Assembly: GCA_036417435.1 (NCBI GenBank)
Contig: CM070913.1
Span: forward strand, 16,398,680-16,462,679
Direction of reading: 5' to 3'
DNA: 64,000 nt
DNA from: Inia geoffrensis
Lineage: Eukaryota; Chordata; Mammalia; Artiodactyla; Iniidae
Position 1 is the first letter of the stretch. The number at the start of each line of letters is the position of its first letter. The notes under the pieces were generated by a model. That model searched no databases. It was not told where the DNA came from and saw nothing but the letters and a program-made list of their open reading frames with translations. Of this stretch, positions 1 through 10,112 are shown one piece after another. Position numbers and translations under genes: made by a program.

Positions 1-3000
1 AATCCAAACACAACCCGTCACAGAGACTTAGGTTATAAATACCTAATATGTCTAAAGAATCCAAATGGTCGATTTTGTTTTGTTTTAATTATACTATCTT
101 TAGAAAACCAAAGGTAAGTATTAAAAAGAGTTTTGCCCAAGAAGCAGAGGGACATGAAGGTAGCTTCAAAACCCCTCATTACCAGTGTTGTACCAGATGC
201 CTGCGATCAAGGGGTGGAGTGGGTTTTAGAAAGTGGGACTTTTAAAAAAAGCCTTCACTTTCCCAGACTATTTTGGACATTTTGATAACATCTTTTTCTC
301 TTTTTCAAAATGCCAGGCGTCTTTAAAGGAAAAGCTTTTCTATTGAGTGGCTTTTCTCGACTTTCACAGTACAATTAAACCCTTCTCCTGTCCAGATAGA
401 CTGAACCGTGTTCAACCCTGGCACATAACAAAATCATTAAATCTAAAACGCCTCATTTGACAGATGTCTCATTAAATTCATCTTAAAGTTTAGGTAAGAG
501 ATGCCTTTGAAAAAGAGGGGGGAAAAAAAACACCTGTTAACTCTAAGAAACCTTTGAGAGAGAACTCTCTCAAAATCCACATAGAGCTCCACTCACGGGA
601 AATAGAAGATATTAACAGTGTGTGGCACATCTAAAACCTCCTGCCATGGGAGAAATGCCTCTGTGTGTACGTGTGTTTAACACAACCCCTGGGGACCCTA
701 ACAGGAAGGAAGGCTGAAGATTCAGGACATACACCACCAGCTGCTTAACAAAATTCCGCAAATTCAATTCAACAAATGTTTAAACTAAAATGCCAAGTAT
801 TATATTAGCCTTGGACCATATACAACATTAATGAATGTTATGTTACCAAGAAATCAAATTCAGCATTCTATAAAGAGAATCAAAAACAACAAAAACACCT
901 TACTCTTTAAAAAATAATAAGAATCTTGGGATAACCAGTCATTTAAGGTGGCTGTTTTAACAATCTTATAGCCACAAAAAGATAAAACTTTCAACCAGAA
1001 ACTTCATAAACTCATTTACACTCATCTCCTCTCCCTATAATTATTTCAATAAGCATAAAAAAACATACCACTTAAGGAATAACTATAAAAATCAGGCAGA
1101 GTAGCTTACTCTCTAACTCTACATAACATATGAATTATAAAAAATGAACAGCATGGTGACATCAATAGAGCACTACTGATGACTAAAGTACAAATAAGTA
1201 CTAAAGTACAATAAGGTTTATGCAAACCTTTCATGATAGCTATTTTCGATACTTTACAAGTAAAGCTACGTTTTAAAGGAACTGAAATGTCACACCGCTA
1301 CCACTTTTCAGATAAAGTGTTAATGCTCTATACCCAATGGAGATTTACAGTTTAACAAATGAGGCGTGTGTTAGAGAATAAAGAATCATTAGGTGAACTT
1401 TATTTCATGCCAACTTAAATGCATGTAAGACTATTTACAACCAGAATATTTAGCACACTTTCGTACTCTTTCTCTATTGTCCACTTACTTGCCAGTCTTG
1501 CTTCTTTATGTTAAAGGCAGCATGATAAAAATAGAACCAACCACATTTCACAAGGAATACCACTTTGGACTAGAGGATAATATCACCTCATTACCAACAA
1601 AAATAGAATATTTTCGGAATGCTTTTAACCAAGTGAAAAATTCAAGTGTAAATGAAATTCAACTTCGATTCATGGAAAGTAATATGAATTGTAAAACAGA
1701 ATATGCACGCTCGCTCTTCTCAGCTCTGCCAAGAACTGAAAAACCACAAGCAAGAATCAAAACTTTGCATCAGTTTATCTGAAAAGAGGACTGACACCCA
1801 CTCCTCCCTAATAATGTTTCCGAAAGGACAAATGAGATAATTTATGTGAAAGCTCTTTAAAATTTTTGAAGATAATAAACCCAACATATTAATAGACGTT
1901 ATCAAACCACAGTTACGAAGGACAAGACAGCACCCACTTGACATCAAAAACAAGTATAAAATTTAAATACAAAAAGCAACAAAAATAAAATTAAACCCTT
2001 TGTTCTTAAAAGGACTGCTTAAGCACACACTGGTGTCACATGTTCATACCACGTTACTCAATACTGCTGTAATTATAGTAATAAGAGACTTCTCGTCAAT
2101 ATTACAGCTTAATGCCGAACCACCCCTTCTTGGTTTCCATGTAGGAAACCATGTAAGGTTTGATCATCCCAGAAGAGAAAAAGAGAAGAAATATGAGCGG
2201 GTAAGGAGTCCGTTCTCCTGAGCAATCCCAAAAAGTCAAACGTAAAAATATCTTGTCCAAGATTCACGAGCCACAGTGGGTGCACTCTCCATTCTGTCAA
2301 CATCATTTCCCACTATTACAATTTAAACTGAAACAGCCAGATGACTAAAGCTAAAAGGCAGTAGAAGAGAGTCAAAAATATTAAAAATGTAGTTTAATAC
2401 TGCCCTTGATTAATGACTCAGACGCCCCCTGGGAGTCCAAAACATAACCTCATTAACGTTTTTAAGTCTGTAACCTATGTCGAGTAACCTAAATTCTTGA
2501 ATTTTTTTTCACCTAAAATTTCTCTCAGGTAAAATTTAAGATGGCTGATTTTAAAGGAAAATTAAATGTTAATATACCTAATATACTTAGTACTTCACAC
2601 AAGTTACTTCAGATAGAGCCATAATTATTTTTTTTCTTATTTAAAGTTAGCTAAGAGAATGGTTGCTTCAGAGGAGCAACAATTTTCAAACTAAGTTTTT
2701 CTCAACAACTCTGTAATTAGATAGTACCTTTTGTCCAAAGCCTTTTAGCTCATTAAAGACTTCCATTTTACTTTACCTAAATAAATATTTAAATATTCAA
2801 AGCAACCACAAATGGCTTTCAAAGTCTTTTAAGAATAACTTAGGCCAAGTTATAAATACTAAAATTTAACTGCAAGGTGACCTCAAGAGAATGAAAGTTC
2901 TCCACTGGACAAAAACTTCTCCAGTTATAAACAGATAAACTAGATAAACAACAGATAACGAGCTCAATTTAAATATAGGAAAATATTCAAAAGCCTTCAA

Positions 3001-3488
3001 AAGCAATTTCCTAGTCTATCCTCAACTCCACATACACAGATAAACAAAAAGATATGCAGCAATACATTTAAGAGTAAGTTATATGTAACATTATAAAAGC
3101 GAATGTGGTGGAAAACACCCCCTCAAAGGATCTCATATAAAACAAACGTTAATTCTCTTCTTCTTATGGAAAAGAATTACTACCAAAACATGCCACTTTC
3201 CTGTTGGGTGTCCTACATTCCACTGCAGCACAGGGGTAACTTCTAGGAATCTCCTCCAGCTTGATGCAAACCTGCGCTACATGTGAAGTCCTGATAATGT
3301 TCCGGTGATGAGTGAGACCACCTTATAACAAGGCCCTTTTGTTCATCAGTAACTAAACTTCCTTGCAAAAGTTCAAGTGGACTCACTATATGGTAAATTT
3401 TGTTCTATGGCAAATGAATATCAACACAGACGTTTCCTATGTTCTTAGGCTTAAAATAAGCTCAACTTGCTATAAAATAAGCAATTAG

Positions 3489-3521
3489 ACATCTTTATAA
3501 CATCTTTATAATATCTTTATA
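3489..3521. repeat. 11-bp tandem repeat, three copies
   Basis: Three abutting 11-mers of the form ACATCTTTATA (third copy ATATCTTTATA) are visible in PHLPP1 intron 1. It looks like a simple local tandem duplication. Confidence 0.8.
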
Positions 3522-5017
3522 ACAATCAAGCATCTTCCTTCTAGGACACCTGCATACCAGCTTCACATTCAAGAACAGGTTGGATGCTCTGTATGGCTTC
3601 CTCATTTAATTAGTTACTTTTACAAGCATATTCACAGAGGTATATATGTATTTATACTGTGCATATAGAAATAAAGCAAATAAGTTCAGAATGAAGCAAC
3701 AACTCCTGCTTTTCATAACGAACGAAACAAAAAGATTAAAATGAGCACACCAGAAATTTGCGATTTACCAGAAAGATAATTTGTCACCTTTATACTGGGA
3801 TAAGTTTTTTAAAAAAAACCTGTATATCACGCACTTAGAACATTTTCGACACACGTGAAGAGACAATCAAGGGGAATCAAAGATTTAAATGTCGTGACTA
3901 GGACACCTAAAACCCTTCCCATGGACATTTATCATGATCAACAATTCAGTCATGAGGAAAAGAAAGGATGCAGAGCTCTTTCCATACGAAATATGTCCAA
4001 TACTGCTTATTTAACATATCCCTTGCTTTATGTATATTTCCTTCAATGTAACTGGTTGGCTATAAGGGCATTTATCATTCTCATGTTAAGAAAATATTCT
4101 CATTCCAAGTGTGATTACCATTTACTGCTTTTGTAAAATAACAGTATTTTACAAATTACATGAGCCACAGGAGAAAATGATATAGTTGTTGCTCCTACAT
4201 GAAAAAAAAAAAAAAATCACCTATTTTCTAGGCCATAAGCTTTTAAAGGCTTGTCATCCGGTTGGGATATTATCTTCAGATGCTACAAATGCTATTGTAC
4301 TATGATATGGTTTTCTTTATGAGGCAAAAATCCATCAGAAGTCCACTTGAATTACAGAAAAACTTCAATTAAACGTAAAGGAACATCTCAGCAGGAATGC
4401 TACCAGTCTCGCATATCTCAATGTGTGAGTAATTTCTTCATTCAAACCGACTAAACTGCTACTGGGACACAGGCTGGACCAAAAACATATTAAGTTAGAA
4501 AGAATGGCTACAGATAAATGAAATTACAAGTGTGATTATTTTTCCACCACCACATACAACCTAGGTGGGGAAGTAATTTAGTACTTTAGTAAATCTGGGG
4601 AAGATTTAACTCTCCTTTTAAGACCTTTAATCGAGAAATGAAAAAAAAATGAGGAAGATTTTAGATCACCCTCAAGTCATATTGTGATTCCTATATATCC
4701 CTATTGCAAGTCACATTGCAATGGGCAGTTCTGGCTATAAAGGCTAGAAGTAAGAAACTGAGAGAAAGAAATAGGCAAAACCACTTTTGACGCAAGAATC
4801 AAACTTACAGAGGAAACTGAAATAAAGCCAAAAAGCGCTGAGGAAAAGTATCGCTAAAGAGGACCGCAGCTGCTGGGTTCCATCGAGGACTAAGTGGGCA
4901 AACGAGTAGCACCAGCTGATGCGGAGCGAGCTCCCGGGCTGGAAGGGCAGGCCGCGGACAGTGAGACGGAGGGCGGGTGTTCCAGCGCATTTCTCAAGGT
5001 CATTTTCCTCTGTAGGT

Positions 5018-5033
5018 ATCACGTGCACGTGAT
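5018..5033. promoter_or_regulatory. Perfect palindrome of two abutting CACGTG E-boxes
   Basis: The 16-mer ATCACGTGCACGTGAT equals its own reverse complement. It contains CACGTG at 5020-5025 and again at 5026-5031. CACGTG is the core recognised by bHLH factors such as USF, MYC/MAX, MITF/TFEB and CLOCK:BMAL1, and the outer TCACGTG context suits the MITF/TFEB/USF class. It lies about 350 bp downstream of the PHLPP1 exon 1 donor. Use in vivo is an inference. Confidence 0.6.
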
Positions 5034-5039
5034 GTTTAC
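5033..5039 (-). promoter_or_regulatory. Forkhead (FOXO-type) core motif
   Basis: TGTTTAC on the plus strand (GTAAACA on the minus strand) matches the forkhead core and shares one base with the end of the E-box palindrome. Single forkhead cores are common by chance, so the position beside the E-boxes is the only reason to list it. Confidence 0.35.
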
Positions 5040-5377
5040 CTGAAATCCCAAACTGCCTCAAACCCAACAAACCGGTGAACAGACGTCCGAAGGCAGCACT
5101 TCACTGTTAAAGACACCACTGCTTTCAGGAGTGCCTGCTCCCTGTGCTTCCTGGTGGCCCTGCCACCTCTCCCAGCTTGCTTCCCAACCTCGGAGCCCCC
5201 AAGAATGACAAAAGCTCGCGGATTTTAAAACTGCTCAATTTAGTACCACACAGATCGTACTTGAAAGCTGTAGAGAAGTAACAGACTCCCGAGGACCCGC
5301 GCTGACTCTCGGGGTGGCCAAACATTTCTCGGGACCTGGAAGTGCTTATTCCCCTCGCGTCAAAGTGCAGGTGATCT

Positions 5378-5383
5378 CCTTAC
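5378..5383 (-). other. PHLPP1: PHLPP1 exon 1 splice donor
   Basis: Read on the minus strand, the junction is ..TATGCAG|GTAAGG.., a strong U2 donor. It interrupts the coding sequence one base into the Gly codon that follows Phe-Tyr-Ala, the point at which known PHLPP1 proteins continue into the PH domain. Reading past it gives only a few unrelated codons and a stop at about 5346. Confidence 0.92.
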
Positions 5384-6899
5384 CTGCATAGAAGCGGATG
5401 AGGCAGCCGATCTCCGAGTCCATGCCTTCCTCCTGCACCCTCCACAACTCCCCAAAGCCCAGGTGGAAGAGGTAGTCATTTTGGATCTGCAACGGCTTCT
5501 CGTCCGCCTCCAGGCGCCGGGTGGTCTCTCCGTGGAGCTGCACGTACAGGGTGGGCGGTGGAGGCGCCTGCTCCGCGGTCGCCCCGTTCCCATCCTGGGT
5601 CGACGGGGGGCGGCCGAGGGCCGCTGCTGCCGCCGTCTTCTCCTCCCGAGGCTGATCGCGGGCGGCGCCGCCTGGGCCCTCGACGCCCCTCTGGGCTTTC
5701 GGCTGCGGCGGGGGCGGGGAGGCCGTCGGGGATGACGGCCGGGCGCCCGCTCCAAGCCGGGGCAGGCGGGGCTGTCCCGGAGCCCCCGTCGGGGTCCGGG
5801 CCGGGGCCAGGTCAGCCTCCAGCTCCTCGGACGACGACGAGCAGCCGCCGCCGCTGCTGTAGGGGTCCAACCGGTCCGACACGCTCTCGGCGCTGGGGCT
5901 CAGGCTGAAGCTCTCGGTGTCGGAGGCCGGGCCCGCGGCCGCGCCGTCCAGGAGCCGCGGGGCGCCCGGTTCGCCCAGGCTGGAGTCTGAGGGCGCGGGG
6001 CTGGCGCGGGAGGCGCGGAGCGCCCACCCGTCCGGGGCGCCGGACAGCGGCAGGTCGGCGGGAGGAGCGCGCTGCGGACCCCCGACGGCGGCCAGTCCGC
6101 TCCTCCCGGGTGGCGGCCCCGAGTCCCGCGGCTCGGCGGGCGGGAGCCGGAGACCGGCGTCAGAGTGCCCCTTGCCCAGCACCTTTACCACGCCGCCGCC
6201 CTTGTAGCCCACCTGCAGCAGGCGGGCGGCCACCTCGCCGGCCGTGGTGTCCAGCGTGCACAGCACCGGGCGCAGGTAGGTCGAGGCCATGTGGCGTTCG
6301 AAGACGTGCACGCAGCCCCGCTCGAGCTGGTGCCGCACCCAGTCCCGGTCCGACGGCTGCAGCTGCATCATCTGCCGGTGCTTCAGGAGCAGGGTCTTCC
6401 TGTCCAGGCTCCGGGTGCACAGCGACGCCGAGGCCGAGCAGGAGGCGGTGAGGCCGGTGGCGCCGGGGGAGTGCGAGGCGGCAGCGGCGGACGACGAAGA
6501 GGACGAGGACGACGAGGCGGCGGCGGCGGCGGCCGCGGACAGATTCCTCTTCAGCCGCCCTCTCCTCAGCAGCAGGGAGTTGGCGCCACCGCCGGCTCCG
6601 GGCACCGGGGCAGCCCCGCCAGCGGTGGGCTGGGGGGCGCCGCGCCTCCTCCTGCGACCCGTGCCTCCCGGCCGGCCCGGCAACAGCCCCAGCTGCGCCT
6701 CGCCGGGGGCCTCTTCCCGCGCCCCGCCGCTGGGGGCCGCCGGGGTCAGCGCGGGCTCCGGGCTCCGGCCGCCCCCGACTGCCGCTGCCAGAGCCGCCGC
6801 GGCCGCGGCCGCCGCTGCAGCCGCCGCCGGAGCCGGAGCTCGGTCCTCCCTGCTGGTCTCTGGGAGTCGCTGCGCCGTAGTCGCGGCGGCTGGCTCCAT
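5384..6899 (-). CDS. PHLPP1: PHLPP1 exon 1 coding part (N-terminal extension of PH domain leucine-rich repeat protein phosphatase 1)
   Basis: PHLPP1 is a PP2C-type Ser/Thr phosphatase that dephosphorylates the hydrophobic motif of AKT and PKC isoforms. It is also known as SCOP, from circadian work. This exon encodes 505 complete codons plus one base. The start is the first in-frame ATG (6899-6897); it has G at -3 and G at +4, and the frame is open further upstream without another ATG. Visible in order are a low-complexity N-terminus with 12 Ala, Leu, 3 Ala; a basic GRRRRRG cluster; an Ala7-Ser9-Ala4 tract; a conserved block at about residues 160-240 (CTRSLDRKTLLLKHRQ to GGGVVKVLG); a Ser/Pro-rich linker with SDTESFSLSPSAESVSDRLD at about 325-345; and a second conserved block from TLYVQLHGETTRR at about 449 to FYAG. 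The PH, LRR, PP2C and PDZ-ligand regions lie in later exons outside the window. Identification rests on close agreement with recalled mammalian PHLPP1 and is firm; repeat-tract lengths may vary between individuals or assemblies. Confidence 0.95.
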
Positions 6900-7038
6900 T
6901 GCCGTGGGGCTTCGCGCTTCCCCCCCCAGCTCCGGAGACAGCGGGCAGAGAGAGAGGCGGGGAGGCGAAGGTGGGAGACGGCGGCGGCGCGGGGAGAAGG
7001 GAGAAGCCAATGGCGTTCGGCACGGCCGTTCCAGGGGA

Positions 7039-7083
7039 TTATGTGGCAATTCGGAGCATTCCGTCGGTGTCTCGGTGTTCCAT
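7039..7083 (-). CDS. Upstream ORF of 14 codons in putative PHLPP1 5' UTR
   Basis: On the minus strand an ATG at 7083-7081 opens MEHRDTDGMLRIAT followed by TAA at 7041-7039. A second in-frame ATG is at 7059. The stop lies 139 bases before the PHLPP1 ATG. If transcription starts upstream of 7083, ribosomes would meet this short ORF first and reinitiation could tune PHLPP1 translation. The peptide is not recognised; translation is inferred, not shown. Confidence 0.45.
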   Translation of the reverse strand: MEHRDTDGMLRIAT

Positions 7084-7220
7084 CCCGTGCGCCCGCCCGC
7101 TTGGCCGCCACCGCCTCCCCCACCCCCCCCCCCACGCCCTCCCCGCCCGGGTCGCGGGCGCCGAGCGCAGGCCCCGCCCACTCCCCCGCCTCACCCCGGC
7201 GAACCCGCCGCGTAGCTGGG

Positions 7221-7239
7221 CTCATTGAATATTAATCAC
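7221..7239 (+). promoter_or_regulatory. AT-rich POU/homeodomain-like element, copy 1
   Basis: CTCATTGAATATTAATCAC stands out in GC-rich surroundings. It aligns with the heptamer/octamer-like element at 7293-7310, with one extra T and two substitutions, which suggests a diverged duplicated regulatory site 72 bp apart. Confidence 0.4.
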
Positions 7240-7292
7240 GCGCCGGCAGCGGGAAGGCGGGATACGGGCAGGGCGGGAGCTCCTCGGCGGGC

Positions 7293-7310
7293 CTCATGAA
7301 TATGCATCAC
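7293..7310 (+). promoter_or_regulatory. Heptamer-octamer (Ig VH promoter-like) POU element
   Basis: CTCATGAATATGCATCAC contains a perfect CTCATGA heptamer, a 2-bp spacer and an octamer-like ATGCATCA. Immunoglobulin VH promoters use CTCATGA followed by ATGCAAAT with the same spacing. ATGAATATGCAT is also one base from the OCT1/OCT2 MORE palindrome ATGCATATGCAT. It lies about 400 bp upstream of the PHLPP1 ATG. Binding is inferred. Confidence 0.5.
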
Positions 7311-7486
7311 CTGCAGGACGGCATTCCAGGCCGAAGAGGGGAGAGCAGGAGGGCGGTGGTGAGGCGGGGCTTCAGGGTAAACAAACGGGACGGCGTACGG
7401 GGGCGGGGCTGGGGGGGGGCAGTTTCCCGGGAGGTTCCGGCGCGAGCCTCAGAGAGGGGGAGGCAGAGACGACAGATGCGCGCGGT

Positions 7487-7505
7487 GCACCTTGGGAGTT
7501 GTAGT
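7487..7505 (-). promoter_or_regulatory. ZNF143 (SBS) motif, minus orientation
   Basis: Read on the minus strand this is ACTACAACTCCCAAGGTGC, a near match to the extended ZNF143/Staf consensus ACTACAATTCCCAGAATGC. The motif typically lies near CpG-island transcription starts. It is about 590 bp upstream of the PHLPP1 ATG. Confidence 0.75.
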
Positions 7506-7545
7506 TCCAGCACGCAGACGGGCGTGTCCGAAGGAAACGTGGTGA

Positions 7546-7564
7546 ACTACAAGCCCCAGAGAGC
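7546..7564 (+). promoter_or_regulatory. ZNF143 (SBS) motif, plus orientation
   Basis: ACTACAAGCCCCAGAGAGC on the plus strand matches the core ACTACAA..CCCAG of the ZNF143 consensus. With the motif at 7487-7505 it forms a divergent pair whose ACTACA ends face each other across a 40-bp gap. Confidence 0.65.
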
Positions 7565-8640
7565 CTTAAACTATGCCCCTCCTTTCAGCCAGCCGTGTGC
7601 CCTGGACAGTGGGTATCCTGCCCTCTGCTGTTGAACTCCGTGCCCGGGAATGTTCTTGTTCATTAACTTGTACTTAGCCCGCCCACTCCCGCTTCCCAGA
7701 AGACTTTCGTTTTCCCGGCTAATTGAAAGAGAGGGCTTTGAAGGGACTCTAAACGGTACAAAGGTCCCCAGCCTTTGGTCTTCACCTCCACCACCCATTG
7801 AACGTACTTAGTGGAAATCGTGCAGCCCCGACCCGATACTCCAGTTCCTACATCTGAGAAGGAAAAAGGCAAAGGGCTGAGATCTCATTTTTCACTGTTG
7901 GTCTTAAGGTTTGAAGTAACTTAATGACACAGAAAGCGATGGAAAGTAGAGGAAACGCTGGAATGGAGACACGGTGGGATATGAGATGGGCTGGCCCTGT
8001 ATGTTCTTTCTTAACGCCTTCCCTTGTTTTTTCTTTCAACATTCAGAAGAAGTTATACTCTACGGCTACAATGTTATTCGTGGTCTGAAAAGTTGCACTT
8101 TCTTGTCAGTTGAAACAATATTGTAGGCTAGATTAGAATAGCATACTATTTAAAAGAATTTAGTAAAATTTTTAATTGAATTACTATTCCCCCAGATTGT
8201 TTTAGAAATCTGGATTTTCACATTTGAGACTTTTTCAACTTCATACTATCCAGGGCCTGCCTTAACGTCAATAAAATTACTAAACTTGAGGGTGAATTGG
8301 GGGTGAGGGGGTTTGAGGAAAGAGGAAGGAGAGAGAAACAGAGAAACTGGAACTTGTAGCTGAAATAACAGAAACTAGTAAGGGCAGGGAAAGTTGTACT
8401 TGGGTTATCTACACAGTTTCATTGAAGAGGAATGGAGAAAGTTACAGGACCAAAAAAATATATATTTATCTTGATTCTTGAAATTCCTGAAAATGATTTT
8501 TTATATTTTTCTTTTGAAGTATTACCTCTTGGTCTCATGAAACAAATGTTTATTCCATGTCAGTTCAATCAACAGCACAGAGATACATTTTTAAAATTAG
8601 GAAGAATGCAAGTTCTCCCAAGAGACATAAGGTAGTCAAG
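7565..8640. other. Upstream flank of PHLPP1, no gene seen
   Basis: GC content falls to the genomic background. A purine-rich stretch sits at about 8290-8350 and one arm of a diverged direct repeat at 8269-8400. I see no coding sequence or recognised repeat. Confidence 0.6.
8269..8400 (+). repeat. Diverged direct repeat, copy A
   Basis: Shares ordered blocks with 10792-10935: TACTAAACTTGAGGGTGA, then AACTGGAACTT, AATAACAGA and AAGGGCA. The middle parts differ. Family not recognised; it could be an unassigned ancient repeat. Confidence 0.4.
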
Positions 8641-9000
8641 TCAATTAATTTAACAAATAATTATAAACATATTATATGCCAGGTACTGTTACAGCCATTG
8701 AATAAATCAGACACTGTCCTTGCCTTCACAGAGCTTATAGATTAGCAAGAAAGAGTTTCAACAAGTGAGAGGGATGTGGACGAGGGGAAAATACTGGGTG
8801 CCATGGAGGAAGCAAAAATAAAACAAGAGAACTGACCTAGTCTAGGAAGTCCAACAATAGAGGCCTCACTTTGGATGAAATTTTCTGGAACAAATGAAGC
8901 TGAGTACTTGCTGAAGGATAAGTCTCTGAAAGAAAGTAAAGAGGCAGAGAAAGAGGTAATGATCTTGAAGATGAATTTCAGCTGCCTAATCCATATGTAC
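8640..9000 (-). mobile_element. L2 LINE 3' remnant
   Basis: Read on the plus strand it shows the reverse complement of the L2 3' end (TATGCCAGGTACTG .. CAGACACTGTCCTTGCCTTCACAGAGCTTATAGATTAG), followed by weaker similarity to upstream L2 sequence to about 9000. The 3' part is clear; the upstream extension is tentative. Confidence 0.65.
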
Positions 9001-9202
9001 CTTGAGTAGCACCTAACACAAACTATTCTAGAAATGAAAAGAACCGTATTTTAGTTTAGCCTTACTTTAATAAGGTTAAAAAACAAAGACTACATTAAAT
9101 TTCAGCACTAAAACACAGACTATTTACATTTCTTTATATTTTTTTAGTTCCTTAGCTGATTTCCTATAAACCTCTTTAATTTTTTCTATATTAAGAAATA
9201 TA

Positions 9203-10112
9203 GATTCACTTTGCAGTGAAGACGGCATCGGGCAGTGGCACAAAAAACTTGGACTTTCGCCGAAGGTGGGACAAAGATGAATATGAGAAGCTCGCCGAGA
9301 AGAGGCTCACGGAAGAGAGAGAAAAGAAGGATGGAAAACCAGTGCCGCCAGTCAAGCGAGAGCTTCTCCGGCATAGGGACTCCAAGGTGGACCTGGAATC
9401 CAAACTTGGGAAGACAATCATCATTGCCAAGACCACCCCGCAGTCTGAGATGGGAGGATACTATTGCAATGTCTGTGACTGTGTGGTGAAAGACTCCATC
9501 AACTTCCTGGATTACAGTAATGGAAAGAAACATCAGCGAAACCTGGGCCTGTCTATGCGTGTGGAACGTTCCACTTTGGATCAGGTGAAGAAACTTTTTG
9601 AAGTCAAGAAGAAGAACATGGAAGAGAAGCAGAAGGATTATGATTTTGAGGAAAGGATGAAGGAACTCAGAGAAGAGGAGGAAAAGGCTGAAGCCTACAA
9701 GAAAGAGAAACAGAAGAAGAAAAGGAGGGCGGAGGAGGACTTGACATTGGAGGAGGAAGGTGAGATGGCAGCTGTGATGGGCTTCTCTGGCTGTGGTTCC
9801 ACCAAGAAGAGTTACTGAGGCTTTCTATGCTTGGCTTTTTGCCAGGCCTAACTTTGTGTGTGTGGGCGTCATCTTTTGGGAGGTACTGGGGAGAGTCCTT
9901 AAGAGTGGCGGTGGGGAGGGCTAGAGGGTGGGTGTTTGTGGTTTCCCTCTACCTTGGGAGAGAGCACAGGATGCAAAGGAATGTGCTGTGGCATGTTCCT
10001 TCAGCCTCAGTATTTCACTGGAGACAGAGGACCTCTGATCATCTGAGTTCCCAATAAAGAAAAACCACCTCTTCTGAGGCTGCTTTCCCAAAAGAAAAAA
10101 AAAAAAAAAAAA
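9203..10112 (+). pseudogene. ZMAT2: ZMAT2 processed retropseudogene
   Basis: This is an intronless copy of the mRNA for ZMAT2, a matrin-type zinc-finger protein of the spliceosomal tri-snRNP. It carries about 20 bases of 5' UTR, the full coding length ending at 9818, a 3' UTR with AATAAA near 10052 and a roughly 20-base poly(A). A 10-bp TSD AAGAAATATA flanks it (9193-9202 and 10113-10122), and the TT|AAGAAA insertion site is typical of L1 endonuclease. No stop or frameshift interrupts the frame, but the ancestral ATG reads ACG at 9222-9224 (GTG AAG ACG GCA TCG), and no in-frame ATG remains until well into the protein. In the zinc finger, the C-x2-C pair is intact, but the first His ligand of the LDHINGKKH segment is Tyr (LDYSNGKKH). 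The loss of start and ligand argues against a functional protein. Neighbouring sequence is unrelated intergenic DNA. Confidence 0.93.

Larger units (their letters stand above)
1..5383 (-). other. PHLPP1: PHLPP1 intron 1 (5' portion, incomplete)
   Basis: Everything left of the exon 1 splice donor lies inside PHLPP1 intron 1, because the gene runs on the minus strand and exon 2 is outside the window. The sequence is AT-rich and mostly free of recognisable repeats. Reading frames here are short, begin mostly at non-ATG codons and have no recognisable domain, so I call no gene. The last roughly 500 bases (about 4.85-5.38 kb) become GC-richer and form the shoulder of the CpG island. That part carries the tandem E-box palindrome described separately. 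Confidence 0.85.
5300..7550. promoter_or_regulatory. PHLPP1: PHLPP1 promoter and exon 1 CpG island
   Basis: This interval is very GC-rich and CpG-dense, in sharp contrast to the AT-rich flanks. It covers exon 1, the 5' UTR and the upstream promoter. GC boxes are visible at 7271-7277 (GGGCGGG) and 7399-7409 (GGGGGCGGGGC), and a CCAAT core at 7007-7011. No TATA box is evident, so dispersed initiation is likely. The transcription start cannot be fixed from sequence alone. Boundaries are approximate. Confidence 0.85.

Noticed and set aside
1477..1782. 101-codon plus-strand frame in intron 1
   Set aside because: Non-ATG start, AT-rich, no domain and no gene expected on that strand.
4744..5070. 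108-codon minus-strand frame just inside intron 1
   Set aside because: It starts at a non-ATG codon, lies after a strong donor and has no recognisable domain.
6900..7181. N-terminal extension of PHLPP1 upstream of the ATG (the frame stays open to 7181)
   Set aside because: The upstream end begins at GTG and contains no ATG before 6899. Its low-complexity Gly/Arg content is typical of GC-rich 5' UTR, and known PHLPP1 begins at MEPAAA.
6165..7235. Plus-strand ORFs of 356 and 308 codons antisense to PHLPP1 exon 1
   Set aside because: They mirror the GC-rich coding strand, show only Ala/Gly/Arg/Pro low complexity and have no domain. Long chance frames are expected in a CpG island.
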